Of a stretch of 64,000 bases of DNA, positions 1 to 30,000 are shown piece by piece. The notes beneath the pieces were generated by a model. The model was not told the origin of the DNA. It did no database searches and saw only the letters and a list, made by a program, of their open reading frames with translations. Position 1 is the first letter of the stretch; each line of letters opens with the position of its first letter. A program made the translations under genes and the position numbers. The stretch is from Actinernus sp. WN-2022 (lineage: Eukaryota; Cnidaria; Anthozoa; Actiniaria; Actinernidae): assembly GCA_030867875.1 (NCBI GenBank), contig JAOWCC010000577.1:157968344-158032343 (forward strand), in the 5' to 3' direction.

Positions 1-44
1 TAAGGTTTAATAGAAAGAGAACATAACGAAACGTTAGGTCTTAC

Positions 45-17562
<17,518 letters not shown>

Positions 17563-18780
17563 CTGCAATGACAATAAAAATGTATTCCCAATCTTAAGAT
17601 CAACACATACTGTACATGTAAGCTAGCACATAATATGCATGTACATGTATATATGCGGTCAAGAGACCATCACCTAACCGATCCCCATACTATATCAATG
17701 ATAGTCTGTGCCAATCTATTTTTGGCTCAGTGGACATCATGATCCTATTGCCATATTCAGTTCCAGCTCCTCACAGATTTTACTTGCTCCATCTCCTTAC
17801 TAGTTTAATTCAAGAAGATGCGATGGGTGATGGATGCAAAACAAACCATATGGAGTTTCAAAACTGGCTCTGAATTCTACGTTACTCCCTAAACTAATAC
17901 TATGGTACCCGGAAGGATCTGACCTGATCTGACTTGAAGATGCATGAAAATGAACTTTGAAATTTAATATAATTATATAAAAGCTTACCACTGCCTTAAT
18001 TTATAAGCTGTACAAACAGTTGAGATGGAGTGTATTAACTTGAACAGTACTCATTAACCCATCAAAAATATTGCTGTATGGATTTGACTGGGAAACTGTA
18101 GGCTGACCGGTGAAGAACTTTGGACGTGACCTGGAAACCGTGAAAAGAAACTGGAAGTGAACTGAATTCTGTGAAAGTGTCAAAGGAAATGAAGCCATAG
18201 ACATTCAATCTGGAGCGAATGAGCATGGCAAGTCTCTCAAAAACTAGTATAAATTACCAATCCACACTGGCATCGGTATTATTGAAACTTTTTATGCCTA
18301 ATAAATACTTGCTCCCTGTACATGTAGCTCATCTTTTAAAAGCATTTATTTATAGTATAGCTAGATAACATACCTAGGGAAATGACAGGTCTGGATTATT
18401 TGCTCTATTTCACGCTTACCTGATAATTATTAGGAACGTTCAGTTTATAGCGAGCACACATCAAGTTTTGACCACAACTTAGCGAAATTACATTGTATAT
18501 AAAACTTCGCTTGCTGTCGTCCAAATGTACAAACGTTACATGTTCCCTGTCATTTATACATGTATTCACATACAAGTCATGTACATTATACATCATAGGT
18601 TCAGAACTAAGCAGGATATTTGCTCTGTTTGATGCTTAGAATTCTTTAACGTTCAGTTTGTAGCGGGCAAACATAAAATTTTCTCAATAATTAAACACTT
18701 AATGCATTTTTATCTTCTGATCTGGCGATTCTCTTGCTTCCTCCTCTTCCTCACAGGTTCCAAAGCCAACCTTCCCCCTG
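17563..18780. other. No gene recognised
   Basis: AT-rich sequence 5' of the first placed ERCC3 exon. I looked here for the missing lysine- and glutamate-rich N-terminal exon of ERCC3 and could not assign one. Several acatgtacatgta palindromes occur near 17580-17650. Confidence 0.5.
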
Positions 18781-19760
18781 TGGGTGTTCAGTGACTCCTC
18801 TGGTCTGCTGGACTGCATTGCTTGCTTCTCATCCAGATCAGGATTTGGCTTGATTCATGTCCAGTGATATTTATTCTGGTTTTCACTGTGGCTTCACCCC
18901 CTCCTCTCCCCTATGTTCTGCTAATTAAGTCCAACCTACCATCTGCAACATTACCACCTTCAGTCATTGATGACTACCTGTCAAAGGAGTGCATCCTTGG
19001 TCAGATGGCTGGTCCTTTCTCCTCTCCTCCTCTACCCTGTCTGCACATTAGTTGTTTCGGGGTTATTCCTATAATGTGCTCAGCCATTCCTTCACACCTC
19101 TGTCAGTGGCTGACAAGTTGGAATTGAGCTCTCAGGCCTTGTCTCTTCAGTCTGCAGGTTTGGCTTCATCCACTAATAAGACTTACTCTTTGGGACAATG
19201 GCTATTCTTGTCCTTCTGCAACCGGCTTGGCTTGGCCTTCTCTCCATCATCTCCTGCATCTGAAGATTTCCTTCTATCCTACATTGCCTTCCTCACTCAG
19301 GTAACAATTAACCTGTCTGCATCTACTATCAAAGTTTACTTAAGTTCAATCATATATCTTCACATGGACTTAGGCCTTTCAAATCCTCTTGCTGGATGCC
19401 TCCATGTACAAAGGGGTATGCAGATCCCACAGTTCGTCACAGGATACTTGTCTCCATATTACGACTCACACTTTGGCTTCTAAAAATTGCTCACTGTCCT
19501 GGACCTGATGTTATGTTTTGGGCAGCCTTGTGCAGCCTTTGGCTTCTTCGGCTTTGTACGCTGCAGCGAGTTCAAGTCTCCGCCATTCAACATAATCATC
19601 ATCTCTCAGTAGATGACATTGTAGTTGATTTGCATGCTCAACCCTGCAAATTCATCATCTTAATTAAATCATCTAAAACCGACCCCTTCTGCCAGGGTTC
19701 AACAATTGTGGTTGGGCATACTTTCTCTCCCATTTGTTTGGTGGACAAGTGACACCTACA
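18780..19760 (+). pseudogene. DIRS-like tyrosine-recombinase retroelement relic
   Basis: Three overlapping reading frames carry parts of a DIRS/Ngaro-type polyprotein. 18822-19127 has the start of the reverse-transcriptase region (VIDDYLSKECILGQMAGPF, then CLHISCFGVIP), where the family continues into the RT palm. Here the sequence jumps straight to a tyrosine-recombinase core-binding domain at 19052-19483 (SLQSAGLASSTNKTYSLGQW, STIKVYLSSI). The catalytic part follows in a third frame at 19396-19752 (LWLLRLCTLQRVQ, IKSSKTDPFCQGSTIVVG). RT catalytic motifs and RNase H are absent, so it is an internally deleted, frameshifted relic on the strand opposite ERCC3. What was the gag region before 18800 is not identifiable. 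Confidence 0.8.
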
Positions 19761-19789
19761 AATCATACGTACGGTTATCTTCTGAGGAT

Positions 19790-20260
19790 GTGGCTGCCAT
19801 AGCTCCCTGTCTGCTGCAACCTTGGTCCATACTCTGTTAGTCTCCAGCTGGGAGGAGTCTGCTGCTCCTCCAGTTGAGTTAGGTATTTATGCCGGGCCGG
19901 ATAGAGCTTTTGTTGCAGCATGCTTACGGACTGGTTAGAGCCTTGCTCTGCCAGTAACAGACACAGTCTCGGCTGGGCAGAGTCCATGGCTCCTCCAGAC
20001 AGTTAAGTTACACATTACATACAGGCTGGGTAGAGCTTCTGTTCTTCCAGCATGCTTACAGACTGGTTAGAGCTTTGCTCTGCCAGTAATTGAGTTGATG
20101 TGGCGCAACACTGCAGCATTGCACAACCAGACCGTGAGCATGCTGGATGATCAAAGCTCTAACCAGTGCGAGCATAAAGCATAACTGGAGGAGCAGTGGA
20201 CTCAGCCCAGCCAAGACTGAGTCAAACTCCTCTCTCAGCTTGTCTCATCTCAGCTCCTTG
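19790..20260. repeat. Direct and inverted repeats at the DIRS-like 3' end
   Basis: The module TAGAGCTTTTGTTGCAGCAT ... GACTGGTTAGAGC..TTGCTCTGCCAGTAA occurs twice in direct orientation (about 19904-19955 and 20031-20090). Parts return inverted at 20137-20200 (CATGCTGGATGATC, CTAACCAG, GGAGGAGCAGTGGACTC). Mixed direct and inverted terminal repeats are usual in DIRS-type elements, but assigning them to this relic is inference from adjacency. Confidence 0.55.
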
Positions 20261-20659
20261 TCGCATATTCGGATAGTCGGTATGCTCTAGGCTCAGGGAA
20301 GTGGGCAAGGCCATGGCTCGCTGGGCCTTGCTTGGGCTGGTCTGGTTGCCTACTGAGCAACCTATTCAAGCCCTGTCCCTTCCAGCCCTTCACATGACCT
20401 GTCATCTCAAGTCTCCATATCTTGTTTGCTGTTATGCTAGTTCCTGCCACACTGGCTAGGTTTCATTAATGTAATTAGAATAATTATTCCTATAGTTCCC
20501 TCGAGTCCCTGAAATATACCACAGCAACACTTTGCGGTGACAGCTCCAGGCCCACAACCTCCACCATTATTATAATTACCATGATCATATCCATAGTTAC
20601 ACCGCCACTTGACTCAAGTACTTACTTAAAGTACTTACAGTACCGCCTGGAACTATAGG

Positions 20660-20795
20660 TACATTTATCACGAGCAAATCGTGACGAGATCGTGATCAAT
20701 GACCGCGGTCTGCTCGTACCTTGCTCGTGATCTGCTCGCACCTTGCTCGCAATCTGCTCGTACCTTGCGCTCGATCTGAACGCACCTTGCTTGCT
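20660..20795. repeat. Short degenerate tandem repeat (TCTGCTCGTACCTTGCTCG)
   Basis: At least four imperfect ~25-30 bp units of TCTGCTCGYACCTTGCTCG alternate with GATCTG or CAATCTG. No gene is associated. The rest of 20450-21543 shows no recognisable gene, only weak ~170 bp internal similarity (CAAACCAGTT and TGTGATCTCAAAGCAAA words). Confidence 0.65.
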
Positions 20796-21543
20796 TGTCA
20801 CATTCATTAGATTTTACGTATACATTTACCCAAGCCCTTGTGAAACGTTTTACAATTTCTTCCCTTGACAAAAAAACGCATTAAGGTAAAAACAAAAAGC
20901 TCAATATTACAATTATATAACGGATCATAAAAGTTGACGACCATTCCTATATTTTAGTCGATCGAGGACGCATCACATATTTAAAAACAAACACGAGCAG
21001 TCCTGAGACTTGTTTGTTTCACATCTGACATCAGACCAATCGCTGCAGACCGGTCCTCACGGCAATTATAAACCGCAATACCAATCACAAACTGACGAAG
21101 TGATGAAGTAAAAAAGGTGAAATCGAAACTCCAGAAGATTCGGTGCGATCTCACGGCAAATTAACGAATAACGAATTAAAAATATCCAAAATGTATTCAC
21201 CTGGGTGTTTTTATTTGACAGAATGGACCTCAAACCAGTTTTCGCATTAGGTGAACTGTTTTATACCGTAAATAAAATACAAACTTTCAAAGCATTTGAT
21301 TTGGTAGGAAGATAATTTTTGGTGTGATCTCAAAGCAAAACAAACACTGCATTTGCTCGTTATTCAAAAATGTCACACTTCTGTTCATGCAATTTGAGAC
21401 TTGGACCTCATCGCCTTTCAATTCAAAATGACGGGATCCCACATTAAATAAAAAGAACTCCAGAATATTCTATTTGGTAGACGTTTATCACTTTCCAGTA
21501 TTAAAAGTTGAGAAACTTTCCTGCATTGTTTAACTCTGCATTC

Positions 21544-21643
21544 NNNNNNNNNNNNNNNNNNNNNNNNNNNNNNNNNNNNNNNNNNNNNNNNNNNNNNNNN
21601 NNNNNNNNNNNNNNNNNNNNNNNNNNNNNNNNNNNNNNNNNNN
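21544..21643. other. Assembly gap of exactly 100 N
   Basis: A run of exactly 100 N, the customary placeholder for a gap of unknown size. Sequence to the left (ending CTCTGCATTC) is unlike the sequence that precedes the matching point at 46807. The first base after the gap is the first base of the 17 kb duplicated block. Confidence 0.99.
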
Positions 21644-21930
21644 ATAAGCCAAAAATTCAAACTTTCCAAGGACATATCCGCCAGGCTCATATCCAAATTT
21701 TGCACCAAGCTAACATCTAAAACAAATGGGTTAGCCGCCTCTGCTTCGGGAAATTTGTTCTGTCTCTCTGCTTTCCATGATTCAAATATTCTTAGTCCCC
21801 AGCGAGTTTTGTATCCCGTACTTTTTGGAACAGCACGCTTCACACTCAGAAGGCTTTCCTCTTCTGTCTGTGGGTCCAAGAATCTTTTGAATTTAGTTGG
21901 CTTTGTGACCATCTCATTTTTTTTTCCCAT
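21644..21930 (-). pseudogene. Crypton-like tyrosine recombinase N-terminal ORF, truncated by the gap (copy 1)
   Basis: Encodes the first ~95 residues of the protein complete at 46644-47093 (KPTKFKRFLDPQTEEES, GYKTRWGLRIFESWKAERQ, SLADMSLESLNFWL). The rest falls in the N run. See the copy-2 entry for the domain assignment. Confidence 0.75.
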
Positions 21931-22141
21931 CCCAAGTTCTTTCAAAATGCGAATAACGGTACAGAAAGTGTTCTTTCCAGTAGTCTTTCCACACTACGTA
22001 TTTCATGGAATGTTCACCTTTCAAACCACATCGTTACTCTTTTATATTCAGAATGTGCAATAACCAGTAATGTTTGTTCAACATTGTCCTCTGTGTCATG
22101 AATATCTAATGATGTGTGAGAAGCCATTTCAAAGCCGTGTG

Positions 22142-22204
22142 ATTGTTTTAGACATGTTTCTAGATCCTCGTGCACTCGGATCTAGAAACCACATCTAAAA
22201 CAAT
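22142..22204. repeat. 27 bp-stem hairpin (copy 1)
   Basis: ATTGTTTTAGACATGTTTCT continues to TAGATCC, then a loop TCGTGCACTC, then the complementary arm GGATCTAGAAACCACATCTA and onward. One mismatched position breaks the stem. Duplicate at 47305-47367. Confidence 0.8.
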
Positions 22205-22225
22205 AATGGCTAAGAAATATTACTT

Positions 22226-22720
22226 CTTCAATTGTCCTGAGAACTAATGCAAAACCTAACCCTACATTTAAAAACACCCTAACTATCCACAATGGGTGCT
22301 CACTAATTTTCAGTGTTTAGAGCTATAGTCACTAATTTATTTAAGGTGTTTAGAACAATTAGTTACTAAATAATAGACTGTAATCCTTCTTCTATTATGC
22401 TGAGAACTAATACAAATCCTAACCCTACATTTAAAAACACCCTAACCATCAACAGCATGTGCTCACTGATATTATTTAGGCTATTTAGAGCTATAGTCAC
22501 TAAATAATACAGACTGTAATCCTTCTTCAGTGGTCCTGTGAATTAATCCAAACCCTTCCCCTACATTTAAGAAGACCCTAACCATCAACAACAGGTGCTC
22601 GCTAATGTAGGGTTCTTTCAGGCTATTAATCACTAAACAACACAGAAATGTACTTCTTAAATGTTCCTTGTGAACTGACCCAAACCCTTACATTTAAAAA
22701 CCTTAATATCAATGAACATT
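22226..22720. repeat. ~140 bp degenerate tandem repeat with AACCCTACATTTAAAAACA (copy 1)
   Basis: About four units, each with (AA)CCYTACATTTAA(A/G)AA(C/G)AC, ACCATCAACA-type words, GTGCTCACTAAT and TATTTAGAGC..AATCACTAAA. They decay toward the right. A single related unit at 46020-46141 sits on the far side of the Crypton-like element. No ORF. Confidence 0.8.
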
Positions 22721-22739
22721 TAACGTAAGTTCCCTTTTT

Positions 22740-23940
22740 AGAATCTTGAAAAAAATTACTTGAAGAAAACATTACCTTGAACACAAATTAACACCAGGTC
22801 GAATCAATTTGGGGTCAATATATACTATAATAGCGGTACGACAACCCTCCGAGCGCGCGAGGTGTGATTCCCCACGGATCTCAAGGTACACGACGATAAT
22901 ACCCTCAATTTGACCTACAACATATCCACCTGAAAGTCGATTTCAACCAAACTAAAAGAACCATCTGCAGTTTTCTATGGGTAACATTTTGGTGACAACT
23001 CCATTTCGCTATCATATACATGTATGGCAAACAACCTTTTACAGTTTTGTACTGGGAAATGAGAGATAAACTCGGCCATAAATTAAACTATAAAGTAAAA
23101 TGGCGGCAAGTGCATCATCTAAATTTCTGACCATACGACGTACCTCCATCCTGCTTGCGCTTATTTCCTTTCATGCTTCAGTACAAAGATGATTCCACCA
23201 TCTGCTACCTGGCCATCTGAAAAAAATGTTTCTTTTTATATTATAAGAGAAGCGACATGCAGAACGTCTTCGTCTATCAAAAGAAATCGGACCTCAAAGT
23301 GTTGTTACCTACCAGGCGTTCTTGGCTAAGCCGAGGTGGCCTGGAGAGAGAGGGGGGAAACATCCTAACCTTTTCCAAAATAATTTTAGTCATGGAGAAG
23401 TCAGCGAACGAACTCGAACCGTCTGAAAAATCAGGCTATTAATAAAAGCAAACCTTGATGTTCGCTTAGTTTAGTGAATATCGAGTTCGTCCCATAAAAA
23501 CTCGTAATTTTTCTGGGCTGCCTGTGCACTGACGCAATAAAAAAATATCCCACTGGGAGACCAAAGGGCAAAATTGGCAACGTATCTGATAGGAATATAC
23601 TAACCTGAGTACTGATTTAGAATTCAGCTAAAAGAAGTGTGGACACTGATTGAAACGAATCAATTTACTTATTTTATTTGCAGCAAATAGAATGGCACCT
23701 TAAATTAAAAGGGAAAAGTTGCCATAATTTGAAATAGCTCATGCTAGTACCCCTCCCGAGATAGTCGGGTTTGTGTCAATTGGAAAACATAATGAGGTGG
23801 GATCTGGGTAAGAGATTACCCATTCTCAGTCTTGCTTGGTGAGTACAAATTAATTTTCACTTTTTCTCGCGTCTTAATTTCGTATACTGTAATTCTGCTA
23901 TAGTCACTTGAGGATCCTTAACATAAATCAAAATATTTCA
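22740..23940. other. No gene recognised (upstream of the folate-receptor-like gene)
   Basis: No repeat or coding segment recognised. The stretch probably includes the promoter and 5' UTR of the gene starting at 24005, but no TATA or initiator element can be asserted. The same stretch in copy 2 is 47903-49103. Confidence 0.4.
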
Positions 23941-24004
23941 AACAGATTCCAACAAGTAGAGTGAACAATCAAGAAACTTGGGCGTTTGTAACAAAGACAA
24001 AGTC

Positions 24005-27000
24005 ATGGTTTCTTACATGCTCAAGTCACACACGTGGTTCAAGCGTGTTGTACTTCTGGTCTCGTTCGTAGTCCTTTTGAACGCTCCGTTGACGGCTGGC
24101 CAAGGCAAGTGCATCAAAGGTCAATACCACAAGGATATACCTGGCTCAGAAGTTGGAAACTTCAAGACCTGTAAACCATACGAAAGCAATGCTTGTTGTA
24201 CCGCCAATTTCACCGTGGAGCTCGCCGCCACCCGAACAGAAAAACTCTATAACCACACGTGGGACTTATGTAAGAATTTAAGTAGCTCATGCGAGAAATT
24301 TTGGATCGAACAGGTAAGATAATTGCATGCTTTAATAATACACTGTTCAGTAATCTTCGTTTTTGGGTATCTGTCTTTTTCAAAACTGAGATTATACTTG
24401 GGCAGTTGGGGGGAGCGGCAGGGGCCCTACCAGGGGCTTATTAGGGAGCTTTAGATTCGAGAACGAGTACGACTTTTCACAATCGACGAACACTTAAAAA
24501 ATATATATGAACAAACAAATACGCTTAGTAGCTTGTTCTCGTGTCTGTAGCATTGTTTGGCAGAAATGGAAGATTTGTACTTTCTTGCAACTGAGATATT
24601 TTGAGTCTAAAAGTCATACTCGTAGTAAAAGTCGTACCCGTACTCTAAAGCTCCCTAATTATCAGGGCGGCACCAACGAAACCTGGATCGGACCGGATTG
24701 GTAGGATAACGGACCGGACCGGATATTTGGGTCAGATCACATTTACGGTTGAATTATATTTTTCCCACCACAACAATAGACCAATCCAAGGTAATTTCCA
24801 CCATCTTGTAGGGGGTGCAAACATGGTGTGAAAGACAGTGTTTGTATGGGAATCCGATGCCAAATAATTTTTGTAAAATCAAATTTATGAAATATTCTTA
24901 AGATACAAGACATTTGTCTGTAACAATGTGGCAAAATTTACTGACAAATGTATGGGAAACTAAAAACATGATTGCATGCTTACCAGCACAACTACATCTC
25001 TCAAATTTCGATAAGTTAATATTTTACCTGGTATCTTAAGTTTGTATCTGAAGAATATTTCATAAATTAGATTTTACAAAAATTATTTGGCATCAGATTC
25101 CCATACAAACACTGTATTTTGCGCCATGTTTGTACCCCTTACAAGATGGTGGAAATTACCTTGGTCTATTATGACCTGTTTTGTTCATATGTCACGTTTT
25201 ATTTTTTTGCTTTGACAGCTAAGTATAAAATACAAATGTTTATCTTTATATTTTATCCTTTGACAGTCATTTCCACCGAATTTCAAGCGAAACCTTTTGT
25301 GGTGTTAGTCAGAAGTTCAGTTCTATAAACTGGAAAGCTTAATTAGTCCAGCATGTCGATTTCATTAACACAAAAATGCGACCTAATATGTATTGAAGGC
25401 TATGAGTAGGTTTGAAAGGGATCGGCTGAAAGCTTCAGCAATTAAGACAAACAATTCAGCAGATTGGTTAAGATACAAACAAACCCGAAATAAATTGAAT
25501 AATGATATCCGCAATGCTAAAGCAAACTACTTCCATGACACCATTAAAACTAATAATGGTGATCAGAAGAAAATGTGGAAAGCGATTAACGAGCTAAGGT
25601 CCCATAAAGTTAATACAACCATATTAAACAAAATTAACATTATGGGAAATACGATCGAAGATCCAAAAGGACTTGCCGAGAATCTACAAAAGTTGCAAAA
25701 CCGAGCTGCCAGAATAATAACCGGTTTACCCTTTGATACTAAGATTGATGAGCTCCTAAGTACTCTAAATTGGGACAGACTATATATTCGACGAATCAAA
25801 CAAAAAGCAATAATGATTTATAAGGCTTTAAATAACCTGTCTCCTGAATATTTATCCTCAAAATTTATACCACGTTCAGCCTCTAAGATTACAATCTTAG
25901 GGGCTCATCAACAAAACTAACCCTCGTACGGCCACAAACCAATTTCGGTAAAAAGGCTTTTCGCTTTAGTGGGGCTAAGTTATGGAATGAACTGCCTGAG
26001 GATGTAAGGCAATCAACTAGTTTAAATAACTTCATTTTTAATCTTACGAAATCGAGTTATTTTAACCTTATGTAATAATTTTTTATATATGACATTCCTA
26101 TTTTTCTTATTCGTCCCTGCAACATGGCTTTCATGTAAAACAGTTTCATATTTTAGTGTTTTTTATCTATGTATGTAACTGATGATTTTCCATGTATAAA
26201 TAAAGATGTACTGTACTGTTTTCTGAATCTTTTTTTCATTCCCAGGAATGTTTTTACCAGTGTTCTCCCAATGTATATGAGTGGAAGCATTCTTCAGTGA
26301 AAGGTGGTCTTCATGGTAAGATAATACTGTATTAATCATCTGGAATAATTAATACAATGTACTAGAAGATTGAATGGAATGTGTTTAAAGTGCCTACATG
26401 TATAACCCTTCTTGCAAGTTTTAGAGCTATGAACCTTTGAAATGTTTTGAATACTTCTGTGAAGAAAGTTTTGGCTTACAGAAAATACTCAATGTTCTAT
26501 GCTTGTTTGAAATCATGTAAATTTGACCTGGACCATGACCATGTAAGTAAAAGCCTGGGTCGATGCCTGAGTAGACATCATCTCATTAATGCATTATTCT
26601 GCATGCCGCCTTTCTATCATGTGCAACAACATCAATTTATAGACAATATGTACAGTTTGTGAGTTGTTAGGAAAGAAAAAAAGTCATTTTGGTCAACATT
26701 TCAAGTATTTCTTCAAATTATTGCAAAGTCGAATTAATTATATGATGTCAAGATGACGCCTACTCAGGAATCGACCCAGGTTTTTACTTACATGGTCATG
26801 GATCAGGAAAGGTCAAATTTACATGATTTCAAACAAACATAGAACATAAAGTATTCACTGTAAACCAAAACTTTCTTCAAAGAAGTACCAGTACTCAAAA
26901 TGCTCTCAAGGTTCATACATGTACATGTAGCTACAAAAATTGCAAGAAGGTTTTTACATACTAGGCCCTTTAACCATTTTTCCTACTGGGCATAATGGAC

Positions 27001-30000
27001 TCAATTGATTTTCCTCAAAATTCGTGCAAATTTAAATTAGAAACAAAAAACATGTCTCCAATTACCCTATATCATTTTGACGTCACGGCTTGTTTATGAG
27101 GGGGACAGAATCGACTTGAACTAAATATGCTCTGCTGAGGAAAATTTAACTTCGAATTGTCTGGTTTCCAGATATCAGCTGTATCAATGTTTATCCCACA
27201 ATATTTACCTTATTTGGTGGCTGTTACCGCTATTCTACGTTCTACAAAATGCATTTGATAGCGATTTCCTTTGTGTTGTTGCTGTTTTGTCCCCCTCCCA
27301 CGACCGTGATCCTTAGCGTTTAAACAATAGATTGTTTTGATTTGACGTCATAATGATATAGGTCAATTACTGGAATGCATTTTTCTCCAAAGATTGGAGT
27401 CTGATCGATCAATATTACAGTCCATGATTTTAAGCCATCCATCCATTGAAATAATGTTGCATTTTCAGAATTCCAGCCTGTCTAGATTTGATGCAATATA
27501 TTTTGGAGTTCCTTATGCCACCCTAAACTGCCCCAATAAAAGCAGGGGGGAAAGGGTTAAGGTTCCATTATGAAAATACAAAGGTAGCACTGAAGGGGCA
27601 CTGTCAACGCCAAAATGATAAACATTCTCCTGAGAAAAGACAAAATTAAGTACTCAGGAGAAATTTTGAGACAATTTCGATGAAGGATGGCAATTAGGAT
27701 TCGATTGGATGAAAAATACTGATTTTAAGTAAAATTTAGAGCAACTTGAAATACAGTCGAAGCTCTCGTATTAGCGACTACGTAAAAGTGGTTGTAACTA
27801 GAGCTGGTCGCTTATGAGAATGAGCTCTCGTAACGTGCTAAAACAATAGATGGTGGTCGCTTACCAGAGCTTTTAGCTCTTTTGATGTAATTTAATACGT
27901 AATGTAATTTTATGTACGTTATGTAATTATACGGTTATTGTTTATCACCGATATTGAAGAGGTTTGCGAATGTCCTGCTGTCATGACGCATCAACAGCAG
28001 AGATTAGAACTGAAACTTATCCTATTGACAGAGCGGTCGCTTATGAGAGCTTTTAATTACAGAGATTAAGTGACAATTCAAACAGGGTTTTATGATGGTG
28101 GTCATAATGAGAGTGGTCGCAAGGAGAGCTTCGACTGTAGGTTCACTGTAACCGAAATGAAGTTTCTATAATAAGCTTTTGTAATCAACTTTAATGTTTG
28201 CCATCTTCTACATTTTAAAAGCATATCAGGACATTCACATGCTGCTAGCAGAGGTTCTTTTCTCTTTATACCCTCTCTCTGCTAACGAGGGAGAAAAGAA
28301 CCTCTGCCACGATCTGTACGGTTCTTTAGATCTCGCCAGCTCCAAGTTTTTTTAGGTAAGTCACATGACAAACCGGTTTAATAACCAGTTTAAAAACCGG
28401 TTTTTCGAGTTTGACATCACACGCGAATGACTTGTTGATACGACAGAGCGGAAAAACGGAGCGCATGCGCACTAGCCACTTTATTAAAAGTGAATCAAGA
28501 TGGCCGCCGAGCGGGAGTGAATTGTAGCTCTTTTTCAGGGACCTCTCACAGCTGAAGAAATACCACGATTGCTTTATTACTTCACACCATGGACTGATAT
28601 GCTTCAGTGACTTCTTCGAGCCCAAATAACAGATAATCCAGTTCACAGGAAGAACGCTACAATTGCTTGGTCGACTCTGTTTTCAAGGAGAGCGAGTCAT
28701 TTCGAACTGTTCATATGCGACTGGAAAAACGCCAAAAATAAGAAAACTTGTGAATATATAAGGTTCATACTTCGATAGAGAACTAAGGAGGTGATGGTTT
28801 TCAACATATAAAATACCATATTCGAGATTTTCATACCATTTTTCAAACGAAGCATTTGAAGTTACAGTAGTGACTAGACTGTCTACAGCAGTAGAAATCC
28901 TGGAACGACGATCATTACCAGACTGTAAGTAAATCTACAGAGCTATTATCAGGAAATTATACAATATTTCACTTGATTTGGTTATTATGGTATTACATGT
29001 ACATCGGCATTTTGACGAAATAGTTGACTGATTTAACAATGTAAAGAAAACGAATTTTCATTTTGTTTTAAAATGAAGTGTTGTATAATAGTATATACAT
29101 GTAAAAAAAACATTTTTTTATAATTGTTCTGTTTTCAGAAAGCCAACAATAAAACATAGTTGTAATCGAATGCCTTTGGCAAAGTAGTTTTGTGTTCATT
29201 TAATTTTGTTCATGTTAGAAGTCAGGGTTGACACTAATTATGTTGTGTGGGATTTTTGTGTGGTTTTGTAAGAGGTGCATATCAAGAGAGTCTGCATGTG
29301 AACTTTAATTCTCACCCAAGCTTTGCATAAAAATGCTTTTATACACATTTTATGCAGATCAAGCAAAGAAGCAGTACCTCTGGTCTTGTTTATTTTCCTG
29401 TAAAATAGTAAAACTTATTATATTCCCAATTCACTTGGTGTTTGTTTGCTGTTTTGGAATATCTGGACCGAAATAGTAAAGGAGCACCTGCATGGTTATA
29501 CAGATTACTTGTTGAGAAATACAGACTTCAAACACCATAATTTATCTTTATCTCTATTCTTCCCAAACAAAAGCAAAGTCAGGCAAATATAGCAAACTAT
29601 GAACACAAACATTTTTCATCTATAATAATAATAATTTAATTTGATATAGCGCTAGCTCCATTAATTGCCCAGAGCGCTTTACAATAGTAATAAAAATCTG
29701 CAGCTAAAACCTACTATAATACAAACTCTAAAAAAAAAAAACTACTATAATGAAACTAATAAACTACTAATCTACTTTCTCATTATTTGAGAGTAATTAA
29801 GTGTTTTAAACCTGTTTATTTTTAATGTAGAAAAAAATGACATAGTTATCTGGTCCCATATATTAACAGCATTGGAAGGAACACATCTATTTTGAATTAA
29901 GACTCGAAAAATGTATGCTTTTCAGCACCATCACTTCTCTTCATCTTTATTCTCCACCAAAAACAAGAACACTTATGTATCTACATGTATGAAACATTAA

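Noticed and set aside
18690..18790. Glu/Lys-rich minus-strand stretch as the missing ERCC3 first exon
   Set aside because: No usable donor or start codon in frame; the plus strand here runs into the DIRS-like relic.
20622..20871. Repetitive Arg/Ser/Glu-rich minus ORFs
   Set aside because: Produced by the ~25-30 bp TCTGCTCG tandem repeat.
28326..28646. 106-codon ORF in the left inverted arm, echoed at 32879-33115
   Set aside because: Mirrored in both arms with stops and substitutions, no domain; a consequence of the inverted repeat.
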